Positions 16,146 through 24,607 of a stretch of DNA of 64,000 bases are shown here, piece after piece. Both the position numbers and the translations under genes were made by a program. The notes under the pieces are model-generated. The model worked only from the letters and a program-made list of their open reading frames with translations. It was not told the origin of the DNA and did not search any database. Origin of the DNA: Acinetobacter chinensis (GTDB lineage: Bacteria; Pseudomonadota; Gammaproteobacteria; Pseudomonadales; Moraxellaceae); the NCBI RefSeq assembly GCF_002165375.2, contig NZ_CP032134.1:496001-560000 (forward strand). The letters are read 5' to 3'. Position 1 is the stretch's first letter. The number at the start of each line of letters is the position of its first letter.

Positions 16146-18059
16146 TCAGGCTTTGGTCATCTCTTCCAGTTCATCCCAGCGTTCCATTTTTTCCAGCAAC
16201 AGGTCATCAATTTCTGACAGGCGCTGTGATGCTTTGGTCGCTGCATCTGCATCACTGACAAACCATGAACCATCTGCCAGTCTCTCTGAAAGTTCAGCCT
16301 GTTCTTTTTCAAGCGCTTCAATTTCAGCAGGTAACTGTTCCAGTGCACGCTGATCTTTATAGCTCAGTTTGACTTTTTTCTGCGGAGCCTGAGCTGCAGC
16401 GGCAGCCGTTGCTTCAGCTTTAGCCAGGGCTTTTTTTACATCACTTTTCTGATCGACAGCAGTCTGATCAGGACGCTGTTCCAGGTAGTCCTGGTAACCA
16501 CCAATGTATTCATCAATATTGCCTTTGCCATCAAAGACCCAGGTGGATGTCACGACATTGTCCATAAAGGCACGGTCATGTGAAATCAACAGTAATGTAC
16601 CTTTATAGCCACCAAGCATTTCTTCAAGCAGCTCTAAAGTCACCATATCAAGGTCGTTGGTCGGCTCATCCATCACAATTAAGTTGGATGGTTTGAGTAA
16701 CAGTTTTGCCAGCAGAATACGGTTACGCTCACCACCAGACAGTGCTTTGACCGGTGTACGGGCACGTTCAGGTGAGAACAGAAAGTCCTGTAAGTAGCTG
16801 TAGATATGACGACGGCCACCATTTACATCCACAAAGTCAGAACCTTCTGAAATGTTATCTTTGACTGATTTTTCCAGATCCAGTGCATTGCGCAGCTGGT
16901 CGAAATAAGCAACTTCCAGCTGTGTACCGGTTTTGACCGATCCTTTATGTTCCTGTTCACCTAAAATCGCTTTAATCAGTGTGGTTTTACCTACACCGTT
17001 GTCACCGACCAGACCAATACGGTCGCCACGCATGACTAGCGCAGAGAAGTCTTTGATGATGGGTGCATTATCGCCAAAAGTGACCTGAAGATTGTCAATT
17101 TCAAAGACGACTTTACCTGAGCGGCTGGCATCCTGTGTTGCCATGCTGACTTTGCCCTGTTGAGAGCGACGCGCTCTGGATTCTTCACGCAGGGCTTTCA
17201 GCGCACGTACACGACCTTCGTTACGGGTACGGCGGGCTTTAATACCCTGGCGGATCCAGACTTCTTCTTCTGCCAGTTTTTTATCAAACAGAGCATTCTG
17301 TTTTTCTTCCGCTTCCATCTGCTGAGCTTTTAAGTCGAGGTAACGTGAATAGTTACCTTCATAGCTGCGCAGGACACCACGATCCAGTTCAACAATACGG
17401 GTCGCAATGCTGTCCACAAATGAACGGTCATGCGAAATAAACAGCAGGGTTAAATTGTTCTGATCAAGCAGGAACTTTTCAAGCCATTCGATGCTTTCAA
17501 CATCCAGGTGGTTAGTCGGTTCGTCCAGTAGAAGTACGTCAGGTTGTGTCAGCAAAGCACGGGCAAGCAGGACACGACGTTTACGACCGCCTGATAAATC
17601 GGCAAGGTCAGCTTCTGGATCAAGTCCCATTTTACTTAAAATGGAGTTGACTTTGGTTTCCAGTGACCAGCCATCCAGCAGATCCAGCTGATGTTGCAGA
17701 TTACCCATGCGGTCGCATGCTTCCATATCACCCAGTACACATGCATCGCTGGCTTCATGGTATGCTTTAAGGACAGCAGCAGCTTCACCGGCACCTTCGG
17801 CAACAATGTCTGCCACTTTGCCTGAATCCATGGGAACATCCTGCGCCAGCATGGAAATGGTAATGCCGTTCTGGAGAGACACTTCACCATTGTCTGGAAG
17901 CAGACTCCCTTCAATGAGTTTGAGCAGGGTGGATTTTCCTTCACCGTTACGCCCAATCAGACAGACACGTTCGCCACGCTCCAGACTGAAGTTTGCGTTA
18001 TCGAGCAGAGCCGGTCCGCCAAATGCGAGCTGGATATCCCTTAAAGTAATATAGGCCAT
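16146..18059 (-). CDS. uup: ABC-F ATPase Uup
   Basis: This 637-aa soluble ABC-F protein is linked in other bacteria to ribosome function and to suppression of transposon excision. Two ATPase domains are present: Walker A GRNGEGKST (about 36) and GDNGVGKTT (about 350), signatures LSGGRKRRVL and LSGGERNRIL, and Walker B/D-loop LLLDEPTNHLD and VMDEPTNDLD. An interdomain linker rich in Arg/Lys/Glu and a C-terminal coiled coil (about 560-637, after KKVKLSYKDQRALEQLP) mark it as Uup rather than another ABC-F member. It is divergent from slyX, with only 35 bases between the start codons. Confidence 0.96.
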   Translation of the reverse strand: MAYITLRDIQLAFGGPALLDNANFSLERGERVCLIGRNGEGKSTLLKLIEGSLLPDNGEVSLQNGITISMLAQDVPMDSGKVADIVAEGAGEAAAVLKAYHEASDACVLGDMEACDRMGNLQHQLDLLDGWSLETKVNSILSKMGLDPEADLADLSGGRKRRVLLARALLTQPDVLLLDEPTNHLDVESIEWLEKFLLDQNNLTLLFISHDRSFVDSIATRIVELDRGVLRSYEGNYSRYLDLKAQQMEAEEKQNALFDKKLAEEEVWIRQGIKARRTRNEGRVRALKALREESRARRSQQGKVSMATQDASRSGKVVFEIDNLQVTFGDNAPIIKDFSALVMRGDRIGLVGDNGVGKTTLIKAILGEQEHKGSVKTGTQLEVAYFDQLRNALDLEKSVKDNISEGSDFVDVNGGRRHIYSYLQDFLFSPERARTPVKALSGGERNRILLAKLLLKPSNLIVMDEPTNDLDMVTLELLEEMLGGYKGTLLLISHDRAFMDNVVTSTWVFDGKGNIDEYIGGYQDYLEQRPDQTAVDQKSDVKKALAKAEATAAAAAQAPQKKVKLSYKDQRALEQLPAEIEALEKEQAELSERLADGSWFVSDADAATKASQRLSEIDDLLLEKMERWDELEEMTKA

Positions 18060-18094
18060 ACGGTTTCCTGAATATCCCCAAATGAGGACTTAAA

Positions 18095-18340
18095 ATGACT
18101 AAACATATAAATCTGGATGATCAGGCGTCATTGTCCGCACCTATAGAAGATTTGCAAGTCCGAATTGCATTTTTGGATGATTTAGTCGAACAATTAAATG
18201 AGCAGCTTGCGATACAGGGTACAGAAATTGCTGATTTAAAAAAACAAATGCAGATTCTGTATCGCCGTGTTGAAGCATCGGATTTGTCAGAAGGTATTGC
18301 AGAGTTTGATCCTGTAACTGATCGTCCACCGCATTACTGA
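18095..18340 (+). CDS. slyX: SlyX family protein
   Basis: This 81-aa protein has the SlyX pattern: a predicted coiled coil (IEDLQVRIAFLDDLVEQLN followed by LADLKKQMQ-like heptads) and the signature end DRPPHY. The function of SlyX is not established. It has a good SD (GAGGA). Its start lies 35 bases from that of uup on the other strand, so the two promoters must overlap each other or the neighbouring reading frame. Confidence 0.93.
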   Translation: MTKHINLDDQASLSAPIEDLQVRIAFLDDLVEQLNEQLAIQGTEIADLKKQMQILYRRVEASDLSEGIAEFDPVTDRPPHY

Positions 18341-18442
18341 TTTTCAGCACTGGAACTCAGGTGTGCTGTACAGTATTTATGAAACTGAGACGTGTATGAG
18401 TATTAATTTAAAAAGAAAGTTACATTTATCTGTCGGTTTTAT

Positions 18443-18471
18443 TTGCACTTTATCGCACTTGCCGTTGTAAT
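18443..18471 (+). promoter_or_regulatory. Putative promoter of the PIN/NYN-like gene
   Basis: TTGCAC (18443-18448) and TGTAAT (18466-18471) are separated by 17 bases. The -10 matches five of six positions and the -35 three of six. It lies 37 bases before the ATG at 18508, in the 167-bp gap after slyX. Confidence 0.35.
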
Positions 18472-18507
18472 GCACAACCTGTTAACAGTCTTTTGAAGCT
18501 TCTGACA

Positions 18508-19512
18508 ATGAATTCCAAAGCCGTGCTGCTGGACCTGGAAAATAATATGCCCACTGCAAAGTTGCTGCGGGAGATTATTGAGCATTTTCCTGTGCTGTAT
18601 TTATTTAACTGCAAAGGGAATTTTGAATACACTCTTGAAGACATGACAGAGTTTTCGGGTTGGGTCAGCAGTGGTCAGGTGGTGATTCTGGATGTACCGG
18701 AAGCCAGTCAGAAAGAATTTGAATATGCTGTTCTGGTCGGACAGTTGATGGCTTTACTTGAGCCGGACAGCCATGTGGAAGTGATTTCAGCACAGTCCGG
18801 TATTGAAGTTCTGATAGATTTACTTAGTGGTGCAGATATTTCATGCAGTCTGATTCAGATCAGTTCAGATACAGGCAGGGCAGTTTATGTGCTGCCCGAT
18901 GCAGAAACGTTCAAGCAGAAACCGCTGTTACAGCAGGTCAAGAAATACTGTGATGCACTGGGACGGATGACAGGGAAGCCCAATACAGTTGAAAAGCTGA
19001 AAAATTCAATTGCCAATATTTTGCAGATGGTTCCTGAAAAAACACAGCAGGTCGTGGGTGCAATGATTAATCTGAAAATCATTAAACGCCATGAAGATCA
19101 GATTGCTTACCGTAAAAAAATCCTGCGTCAATGGATTCAGCTGAATCTGAATGGAAGCCCTGTACCACCTGAAAATTCTGTAGATTTATCGACAGCTGTC
19201 ACACAGTTGCAGATCACGGCAGAAAGTTCACCGAATCTGAAAACAGATATTATTGAAGCAGCTTCGCAGGATGTGCAGACTGAGCTGTATAAAAATTTTG
19301 GGCAGATTGACCCTGTGCAGCTGGAAGTGGTACGGAAACTTTCACAGCTGAAAAATGAAAAACCACGGGATATTTATCAGTTACGCGACTTGCTCGGGAC
19401 AATGTTTCCACAGTCTGACGTCAGACTGTTGCTCAAAGAGCTGATAGAAAAGGGCTATATCTACTGGAATGGTCACGAAATCCTGTACAGTCACGAAATG
19501 TATCTGAATTAG
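18508..19512 (+). CDS. PIN/NYN-like domain protein of unknown function
   Basis: This 334-aa soluble protein begins MNSKAVLLDLENNMPT. The hydrophobic strand followed by D-x-E-N is the hallmark of NYN/PIN-type nuclease folds. Later segments, EYAVLVGQLMALL (about 73-85) and VEVISAQSGIEVLIDLL (about 92-108), fit the alternating strand/helix pattern of that fold, but the usual late Asp triad is not complete to my eye. The C-terminal third, with an RDIYQLRDLLGTMF...RLLLKELIEKGYIYWNG segment, resembles a winged helix. An upstream TTG (18493) could add five residues. RNA cleavage or binding is a hypothesis only. Confidence 0.8.
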   Translation: MNSKAVLLDLENNMPTAKLLREIIEHFPVLYLFNCKGNFEYTLEDMTEFSGWVSSGQVVILDVPEASQKEFEYAVLVGQLMALLEPDSHVEVISAQSGIEVLIDLLSGADISCSLIQISSDTGRAVYVLPDAETFKQKPLLQQVKKYCDALGRMTGKPNTVEKLKNSIANILQMVPEKTQQVVGAMINLKIIKRHEDQIAYRKKILRQWIQLNLNGSPVPPENSVDLSTAVTQLQITAESSPNLKTDIIEAASQDVQTELYKNFGQIDPVQLEVVRKLSQLKNEKPRDIYQLRDLLGTMFPQSDVRLLLKELIEKGYIYWNGHEILYSHEMYLN

Positions 19513-19573
19513 ACATCACAACAGGTCTGAGCACAGGTAGAAATTTCAGTCTGCCTGTTATTCAGAACCTGAC

Positions 19574-20320
19574 TCAAAGGTTGGCAACACCGCCATCAAT
19601 CAGTAATTCGGTGCCTATAACAAACCTGGATTCAGCCGAAGCCAGATAGATAAATGCATCAGCAATTTCACTTGAATCTGCCATTCTGTTCAGTGGAACA
19701 AGCTGTTCAATTTCAGCTCTAAGCTTCATTTTTGCGCTTGCATCAGAGGCAATTTTATCCAGTGCAGGTGTCTGCGTTGGTCCTGGGGAAAGCAGATTAA
19801 ACCTGATCTGTTGTGACAGCAGTTCACGGGACAGTGTTTTTACAAGTGAACGTAAAGCGATTTTAGAAGCAGCGTAAACACTGCTCTGGGGCAGTGCAAT
19901 ATGAATACTGGTCGAACCACAAAGAACAACAGAACAACCTGGATTGAGCAGGGGTAAAAGGCTTTGCAGGAGAAAAAACGGTCCTTTGATATTTGTGTTA
20001 AAAACCTCGTCAAACTTTTGTTCATCCCATTGCCCAAAAGCCTCATGATGAACATTTCCTGCATTTAGAAATACAGCATCCAGGTGGACAGCTGAATGCT
20101 GCAGATAACTGACCATAGACTGCTGTTGATGAACTGATGCATGATCACATTGAATGCCATGACTTTGCTGCCCAAGCAGTGCCTGAGTCTGTGCAAGAGC
20201 TTCTGTATTTCTCGCTGTAAAATAGACAAAGGCACCTTCCTGAATTGCACGCTGTGCGGATGCAAGTCCAATACCGCTGGTCGCTCCTGAGATCAGGATG
20301 GTTTTGTTTTTTAAACGCAT
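19574..20320 (-). CDS. Short-chain dehydrogenase/reductase (SDR), probable HxlR target
   Basis: This 248-aa classical SDR oxidoreductase has the NAD(P)-binding loop ISGATSGIGLASAQ (residues 9-22), NAGNVH near residue 89, the serine segment CGSTSIH, the catalytic Y-x-x-x-K in YAASKIALRSL (about 148-158), and the C-terminal GTELLIDGGVANL. The substrate cannot be read from the sequence. It is divergent from an HxlR regulator across 148 bases containing a palindrome (20384-20397), an arrangement typical of redox- or aldehyde-responsive SDR genes. The regulatory link is inferred from that layout. Confidence 0.9.
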   Translation of the reverse strand: MRLKNKTILISGATSGIGLASAQRAIQEGAFVYFTARNTEALAQTQALLGQQSHGIQCDHASVHQQQSMVSYLQHSAVHLDAVFLNAGNVHHEAFGQWDEQKFDEVFNTNIKGPFFLLQSLLPLLNPGCSVVLCGSTSIHIALPQSSVYAASKIALRSLVKTLSRELLSQQIRFNLLSPGPTQTPALDKIASDASAKMKLRAEIEQLVPLNRMADSSEIADAFIYLASAESRFVIGTELLIDGGVANL

Positions 20321-20381
20321 ATAATGCCTGCTGGATCTGTATTTATCGCTATGCTGTCTGTATTTATGGTGAGATTGAAGT

Positions 20382-20399
20382 ACTTACCTGTCGGTAACT
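20382..20399. promoter_or_regulatory. Candidate HxlR operator between the SDR and hxlR-like genes
   Basis: TTACC-TGTC-GGTAA (20384-20397) is a perfect five-base inverted repeat, extended to ACTTACC...GGTAACT as a near match. HxlR/YodB-type regulators bind palindromes of this TTAC/GTAA kind. It lies in the divergent intergenic region. Confidence 0.5.
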
Positions 20400-20468
20400 G
20401 GCTGTGCATCTGGTTGGAAATGATGGCAAATGCGGGAACTGTAATTGTAATTTTATGTAAGGTGGAAA

Positions 20469-20798
20469 ATGTCTGCTTCTGAGTATGAACAACACTGTTC
20501 AATTATGCGTTTTATCCAGCTCTTTTCAGGGAAGTGGGTGCTGCCGATCATTTATCACCTGATTCATGCAGAGAAACCTGTCCGTTTTAATGAACTGCAT
20601 AAAGCACTCAGTCCTGTTCCACAGAAAGAGCTTTCAAGACATTTGAAGCTGCTGGAAAAACATCAGCTGATCAGCCGGACGGTATATGCTGAAATTCCTC
20701 CAAAAGTGGAATACCAGATTACAGAACTGGGGAGAACACTGGAGCCTTCAATTGAATCACTGTCCCGATGGATGCTGTATTTTGAGCAGCAGAAATGA
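20469..20798 (+). CDS. HxlR-family winged-helix regulator
   Basis: This 109-aa DNA-binding protein has the HxlR pattern: a cysteine near the N-terminus (EQHCSIMRFIQLFSGKWVLPI), the recognition region RFNELHKAL...QKELSRHLKLLEKHQLI, and the wing VEYQITELG. The N-terminal Cys (residue 9) lies where redox-sensing HxlR members carry their reactive cysteine. It is divergent from the SDR gene and may repress both; the inducer is unknown. Confidence 0.92.
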   Translation: MSASEYEQHCSIMRFIQLFSGKWVLPIIYHLIHAEKPVRFNELHKALSPVPQKELSRHLKLLEKHQLISRTVYAEIPPKVEYQITELGRTLEPSIESLSRWMLYFEQQK

Positions 20799-20902
20799 GC
20801 TGAGGGTGTATAAACAGTGGATTATCCATCATAGATTGATTTTGATCTTGCGTTTTATATTGCGCTTGTGCAACTCTAATAAAAGGTCAGAAAGGTTTTA
20901 CT

Positions 20903-21352
20903 ATGGAAAACACAGGTATTTGGGTTGCGGTTATTGTTATCGTATTTGTACTGGGTTCAGTTCTTGGGCTAAAAGTCAGTCCCCGTGAAAAAGCACTGGG
21001 CATCATGCGCGACAAAGCCCGTAAAATGGGATTGCATCCCAGACTGGTTGCAGCACCTGAATGGACCCGTGTACCGATGGCAACTGAAAAACGTGCAAGT
21101 ATGGTGGCGTATTACAGTGTTCTGTTGCCTGAAGCCCGGTTGCCTCTGATGCGTGCAAGGGTGGAGGATCAAAAACTCAAAACCGTTCAGGGAGATGAGA
21201 AATTTAATGATTTTCCCATTGCATTAAAAGGGATTTATGCTATTGATATGCAGGCAAACTGCGTGGGGCTGTACTGGCAGGAAGAATCTGACCTGAAAGC
21301 CGAGCAGCTTGACGACATGAAGGCTTTGTTGATTCATCTGGCTGAATTTTAA
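20903..21352 (+). CDS. One-TM protein conserved upstream of topA
   Basis: This 149-aa protein has one N-terminal membrane helix (about residues 6-24), then LKVSPREKALGIMRDKARKMG and a soluble domain ending in YWQEESDLKAEQL. Proteins starting with a helix and a SPREK-type motif lie beside topA in pseudomonads as well; their function is unknown. A good SD (AGAAAGG) precedes the ATG. The stop is 30 bases before the topA start, so the two are probably co-transcribed. Confidence 0.8.
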   Translation: MENTGIWVAVIVIVFVLGSVLGLKVSPREKALGIMRDKARKMGLHPRLVAAPEWTRVPMATEKRASMVAYYSVLLPEARLPLMRARVEDQKLKTVQGDEKFNDFPIALKGIYAIDMQANCVGLYWQEESDLKAEQLDDMKALLIHLAEF

Positions 21353-21382
21353 TTTCATAAATAACAGGGTAAACGATTTATT

Positions 21383-24025
21383 ATGGCGAAAGCTCCTCGG
21401 TCCACATCCAAAAGCACCACAGATACCGCTCCTGATACGGGGAAAAAACGTGCCTTAGTGATTGTGGAGTCGCCTGCAAAAGCGAAAACCATCAACAAAT
21501 ATCTGGGTTCGCAATATATTGTGAAATCGTCGGTGGGTCATGTCCGTGATTTGCCTACAGGTGGTTCATCCAAATCTGCTGAAAAGAAAGCTGGACCCCG
21601 TGTAAAACTGACTGAAACTCAGAAGGCTGAAAAAGCCCAGTCCGCTTTGGTGAACCGTATGGGGGTTGATCCAGAACATGACTGGAAAGCCAAATATGAA
21701 GTTTTACCAGGCAAGGAACATGTTGTTGCCGAACTGAAAAAGCTTGCTTCGCAGGTTGACGAGGTCTATCTCGCAACCGATCTTGACCGTGAAGGGGAAG
21801 CGATTGCCTGGCATTTAAAAGAAGTCATTGGTGGTGATGATTCACGTTATCAGCGTGTGGTCTTTAACGAAATTACGAAAAATGCCATTCAGGATGCATT
21901 TAATCATCCAACGCGTCTGGATATAGATAAAGTCAATGCTCAGCAGGCACGCCGTTTTCTCGACCGTGTTGTAGGTTTCATGATTTCCCCTTTACTGTGG
22001 GAAAAAATTGCCCGTGGTCTGTCCGCTGGCCGTGTACAGTCAGTTGCGGTAAAACTGGTGGTGGAACGTGAGCGTGAAATCCGCGCGTTTGTCCCAGAAG
22101 AATACTGGCAGGTTTTTGCAGATACAAAATCTGCCAAAGATGAGATCCGTCTTGAAGCCGTTAAGCAGAACGGTAAAACTTTAAAACTCAGCAACAAGGC
22201 ACAGACCGATGCTTTGCTGGGTGTTTTAAAAGGTGCAGATTATAAAGTTGCGACCCGTGAGGATAAGCCGACCAAGGTCAATCCGAGTGCGCCATACATT
22301 ACATCGACCCTGCAACAGGCAGCCAGTACACGTCTTGGTTTTTCCGTGAAAAAAACCATGATGCTTGCACAGCGTCTGTATGAAGCGGGTTTTATCACTT
22401 ATATGCGTACCGACTCCACATTTTTAAGTGATGATGCGGTGAATATGGTACGCAACCATATTGAAACAGAATTTGGTGAGAAATATCTGCCAGCCAAACC
22501 GAACCGTTATGGCAATAAGGCAGGAGCACAGGAAGCGCACGAAGCGATCCGTCCATCCACAGTATCGCTGAAAGGTGACAGTCTGGTGGGTGTGGAACGT
22601 GATGCACAGCGTCTGTATGACCTGATCTGGCGTCAGTTTGTTGCATGTCAGATGACACCTGCTGAATATTTATCATCCACGATTCTGGTTGATGCCAATG
22701 GCGTTGAGTTAAAAGCCAAAGGTCGTACATTGGTTTTTGAAGGTTTTACGAAAGTCCGTGGTCAGAACAAATCTGATGATGATGTACTGTTACCTGCGGT
22801 GAAAGTCGGTGAAATTCTTAAACTTGAAAAACTCGACCCATCACAGCATTTTACCAAGCCACCTGCACGTTTTACTGAAGCATCACTGGTGAAAGAACTG
22901 GAGAAAAAGGGGATTGGTCGTCCATCGACTTATGCTGCCATCATCTCCACCATTCAGGATCGTGGCTATGTCAAACTCGATAACCGTCGTCTCTTTGCAG
23001 AGAAGATGGGCGAGATTGTGACAGACCGCCTGGATGAAAACTTTAACAATCTGATGAACTATGCTTTTACCGCAGACCTGGAAGGGCAGCTGGATAAAGT
23101 TGCAGATGGTGAACGTAACTGGAAAGAGCTGCTGAACAGTTTTTATGGTGACTTCAAAAAACGTCTGACCACAGCACAGGGTGAAAACGGTATGCGCCGT
23201 AATTTACCTGTGGAAGTGGAAGCCGTGCACTGTAAAGAATGCGAGCGTCCTATGCAGATTCGCACAGGTACGACTGGGGTATTCCTGGGTTGTTCAGGTT
23301 ACAACCTGCCACCGAAAGAACGCTGTAAAGAGACGCTGAATTTAACCCCGGTTGAATCACTGGCTGCGCTGTCTGATGATGACGCTGCTGAAACCGCAGA
23401 TCTGATGTCGAAAAAACGCTGTCCAGTCTGTGAAACGGCAATGGACAGTTATGTGATTGATGGTGGTCGCAAACTGCATATCTGTGGTAATAACCCTGAC
23501 TGCGATGGTTATGAACTCGAAGAAGGTGAGTTCAAAATCAAGGGTTATGATGGTCCAACCATTCCATGTGATAAATGTGATGGCGAAATGCAGCTGAAAA
23601 CAGGTCGTTTCGGTCCTTATTTTGCCTGCATGAGCTGTGACAATACCCGTAAAGTCCTGAAAAGTGGTCAACCTGCACCGCCACGTGTAGACCCGATCAA
23701 AATGGAACATTTACGTTCAACCAAGCATGATGACTTCTTTGTACTGCGTGACGGTGCAGCAGGTCTGTTCCTGGCGGCGAGCAAGTTCCCGAAAGTCCGT
23801 GAAACACGTGCGCCTAAGGTTGCAGAATTACGCAGTGTTGCAGATCAGCTGGATCCGAAATATCAGTTTATCCTGCAGGCTCCGGATCAGGATCCAGAAG
23901 GTAATCCAACCCTGGTGAAATTCAGCCGTAAGAATCAGGCACAGTATATTGGTTCTGAAACACCTGAGGGTAAACAGACCAAATGGTCACTGGTTTATAC
24001 AGATGGAAAATGGACTGAAGCTTAA
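21383..24025 (+). CDS. topA: DNA topoisomerase I (type IA) TopA
   Basis: TopA relaxes negative supercoils by transient cutting of one strand. At 880 aa it has a Lys/Thr-rich N-terminal tail, the TOPRIM domain (ALVIVESPAKAKTI, then TDLDREGEAIAWH), and the catalytic tyrosine Tyr340 in ITYMRTDS. KKGIGRPSTYA is the other core motif. The C-terminal part has three four-cysteine zinc modules (starting CKECERPM, CPVCETAM and CDKCDGEM) and a further C-terminal domain. A gap of 30 bases links it to the preceding one-TM gene; a terminator follows. Confidence 0.98.
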   Translation: MAKAPRSTSKSTTDTAPDTGKKRALVIVESPAKAKTINKYLGSQYIVKSSVGHVRDLPTGGSSKSAEKKAGPRVKLTETQKAEKAQSALVNRMGVDPEHDWKAKYEVLPGKEHVVAELKKLASQVDEVYLATDLDREGEAIAWHLKEVIGGDDSRYQRVVFNEITKNAIQDAFNHPTRLDIDKVNAQQARRFLDRVVGFMISPLLWEKIARGLSAGRVQSVAVKLVVEREREIRAFVPEEYWQVFADTKSAKDEIRLEAVKQNGKTLKLSNKAQTDALLGVLKGADYKVATREDKPTKVNPSAPYITSTLQQAASTRLGFSVKKTMMLAQRLYEAGFITYMRTDSTFLSDDAVNMVRNHIETEFGEKYLPAKPNRYGNKAGAQEAHEAIRPSTVSLKGDSLVGVERDAQRLYDLIWRQFVACQMTPAEYLSSTILVDANGVELKAKGRTLVFEGFTKVRGQNKSDDDVLLPAVKVGEILKLEKLDPSQHFTKPPARFTEASLVKELEKKGIGRPSTYAAIISTIQDRGYVKLDNRRLFAEKMGEIVTDRLDENFNNLMNYAFTADLEGQLDKVADGERNWKELLNSFYGDFKKRLTTAQGENGMRRNLPVEVEAVHCKECERPMQIRTGTTGVFLGCSGYNLPPKERCKETLNLTPVESLAALSDDDAAETADLMSKKRCPVCETAMDSYVIDGGRKLHICGNNPDCDGYELEEGEFKIKGYDGPTIPCDKCDGEMQLKTGRFGPYFACMSCDNTRKVLKSGQPAPPRVDPIKMEHLRSTKHDDFFVLRDGAAGLFLAASKFPKVRETRAPKVAELRSVADQLDPKYQFILQAPDQDPEGNPTLVKFSRKNQAQYIGSETPEGKQTKWSLVYTDGKWTEA

Positions 24026-24042
24026 TTATTCAGTCGGTTTAA

Positions 24043-24068
24043 AATGCTAACTTCGGTTAGCATTTTTT
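24043..24068 (+). terminator. Intrinsic terminator of topA
   Basis: Nine-base arms AATGCTAAC and GTTAGCATT surround the stable tetraloop TTCG and are followed by T residues. It starts 17 bases after the topA stop. Confidence 0.9.
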
Positions 24069-24121
24069 GTTTTTAAGACAATGGACTGAACTGCATAACT
24101 GAACTGTAAAAGGATAGATTC

Positions 24122-24586
24122 ATGATAAAAACGCTCATTCCAGTTCGTTCCCATATTGTTTCTGGGGTTCTGCTCTCAAGGCAGGACGGGGAAATAAAAA
24201 TTCTGCTGATGAAACGGGTCAAAGGAAATTTCTGGAGCCACATTGCAGGAAAAGTTGAAACGGCTGAAACCGCTGTTCAGGCGATTGTGCGGGAAATTAA
24301 AGAGGAAACACAGGTTCAGGTCAGCGAGCTGTACAGTGCTGATTATCTGGAGCAGTTCTATGAAGCTGATCAGAATGTAATAGAAATGATTCCTGTGTTC
24401 CTGGTGTATTGCACGGAACATCAGCAGATTGTGCTGAATAATGAACATAGCGAATATGCCTGGTTCAGTCTGCAGGAGGCAATTGAAAAAGCTGAATTTG
24501 GGGGGCAGAGACTCCTGTATCAGTATATCTGGGATAATTTTGTTCACCGGAAACCATCTGAATTATTGAAAATTCAGCTGTTTTAA
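24122..24586 (+). CDS. Nudix hydrolase
   Basis: This 154-aa protein has a Nudix box GKVETAETAVQAIVREIKEE (residues about 42-61), with the conserved Gly, Glu, Arg-Glu and Glu-Glu positions; the usual final Gly is replaced by Thr-Gln. Nudix enzymes hydrolyse nucleoside diphosphates linked to another group; the substrate here is unknown. The start carries the SD AAAGGA. It lies 21 bases upstream of the metalloprotease gene on the same strand. Confidence 0.9.
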   Translation: MIKTLIPVRSHIVSGVLLSRQDGEIKILLMKRVKGNFWSHIAGKVETAETAVQAIVREIKEETQVQVSELYSADYLEQFYEADQNVIEMIPVFLVYCTEHQQIVLNNEHSEYAWFSLQEAIEKAEFGGQRLLYQYIWDNFVHRKPSELLKIQLF

Positions 24587-24607
24587 ACGTTAAGCCGAGT
24601 CCTGTTT

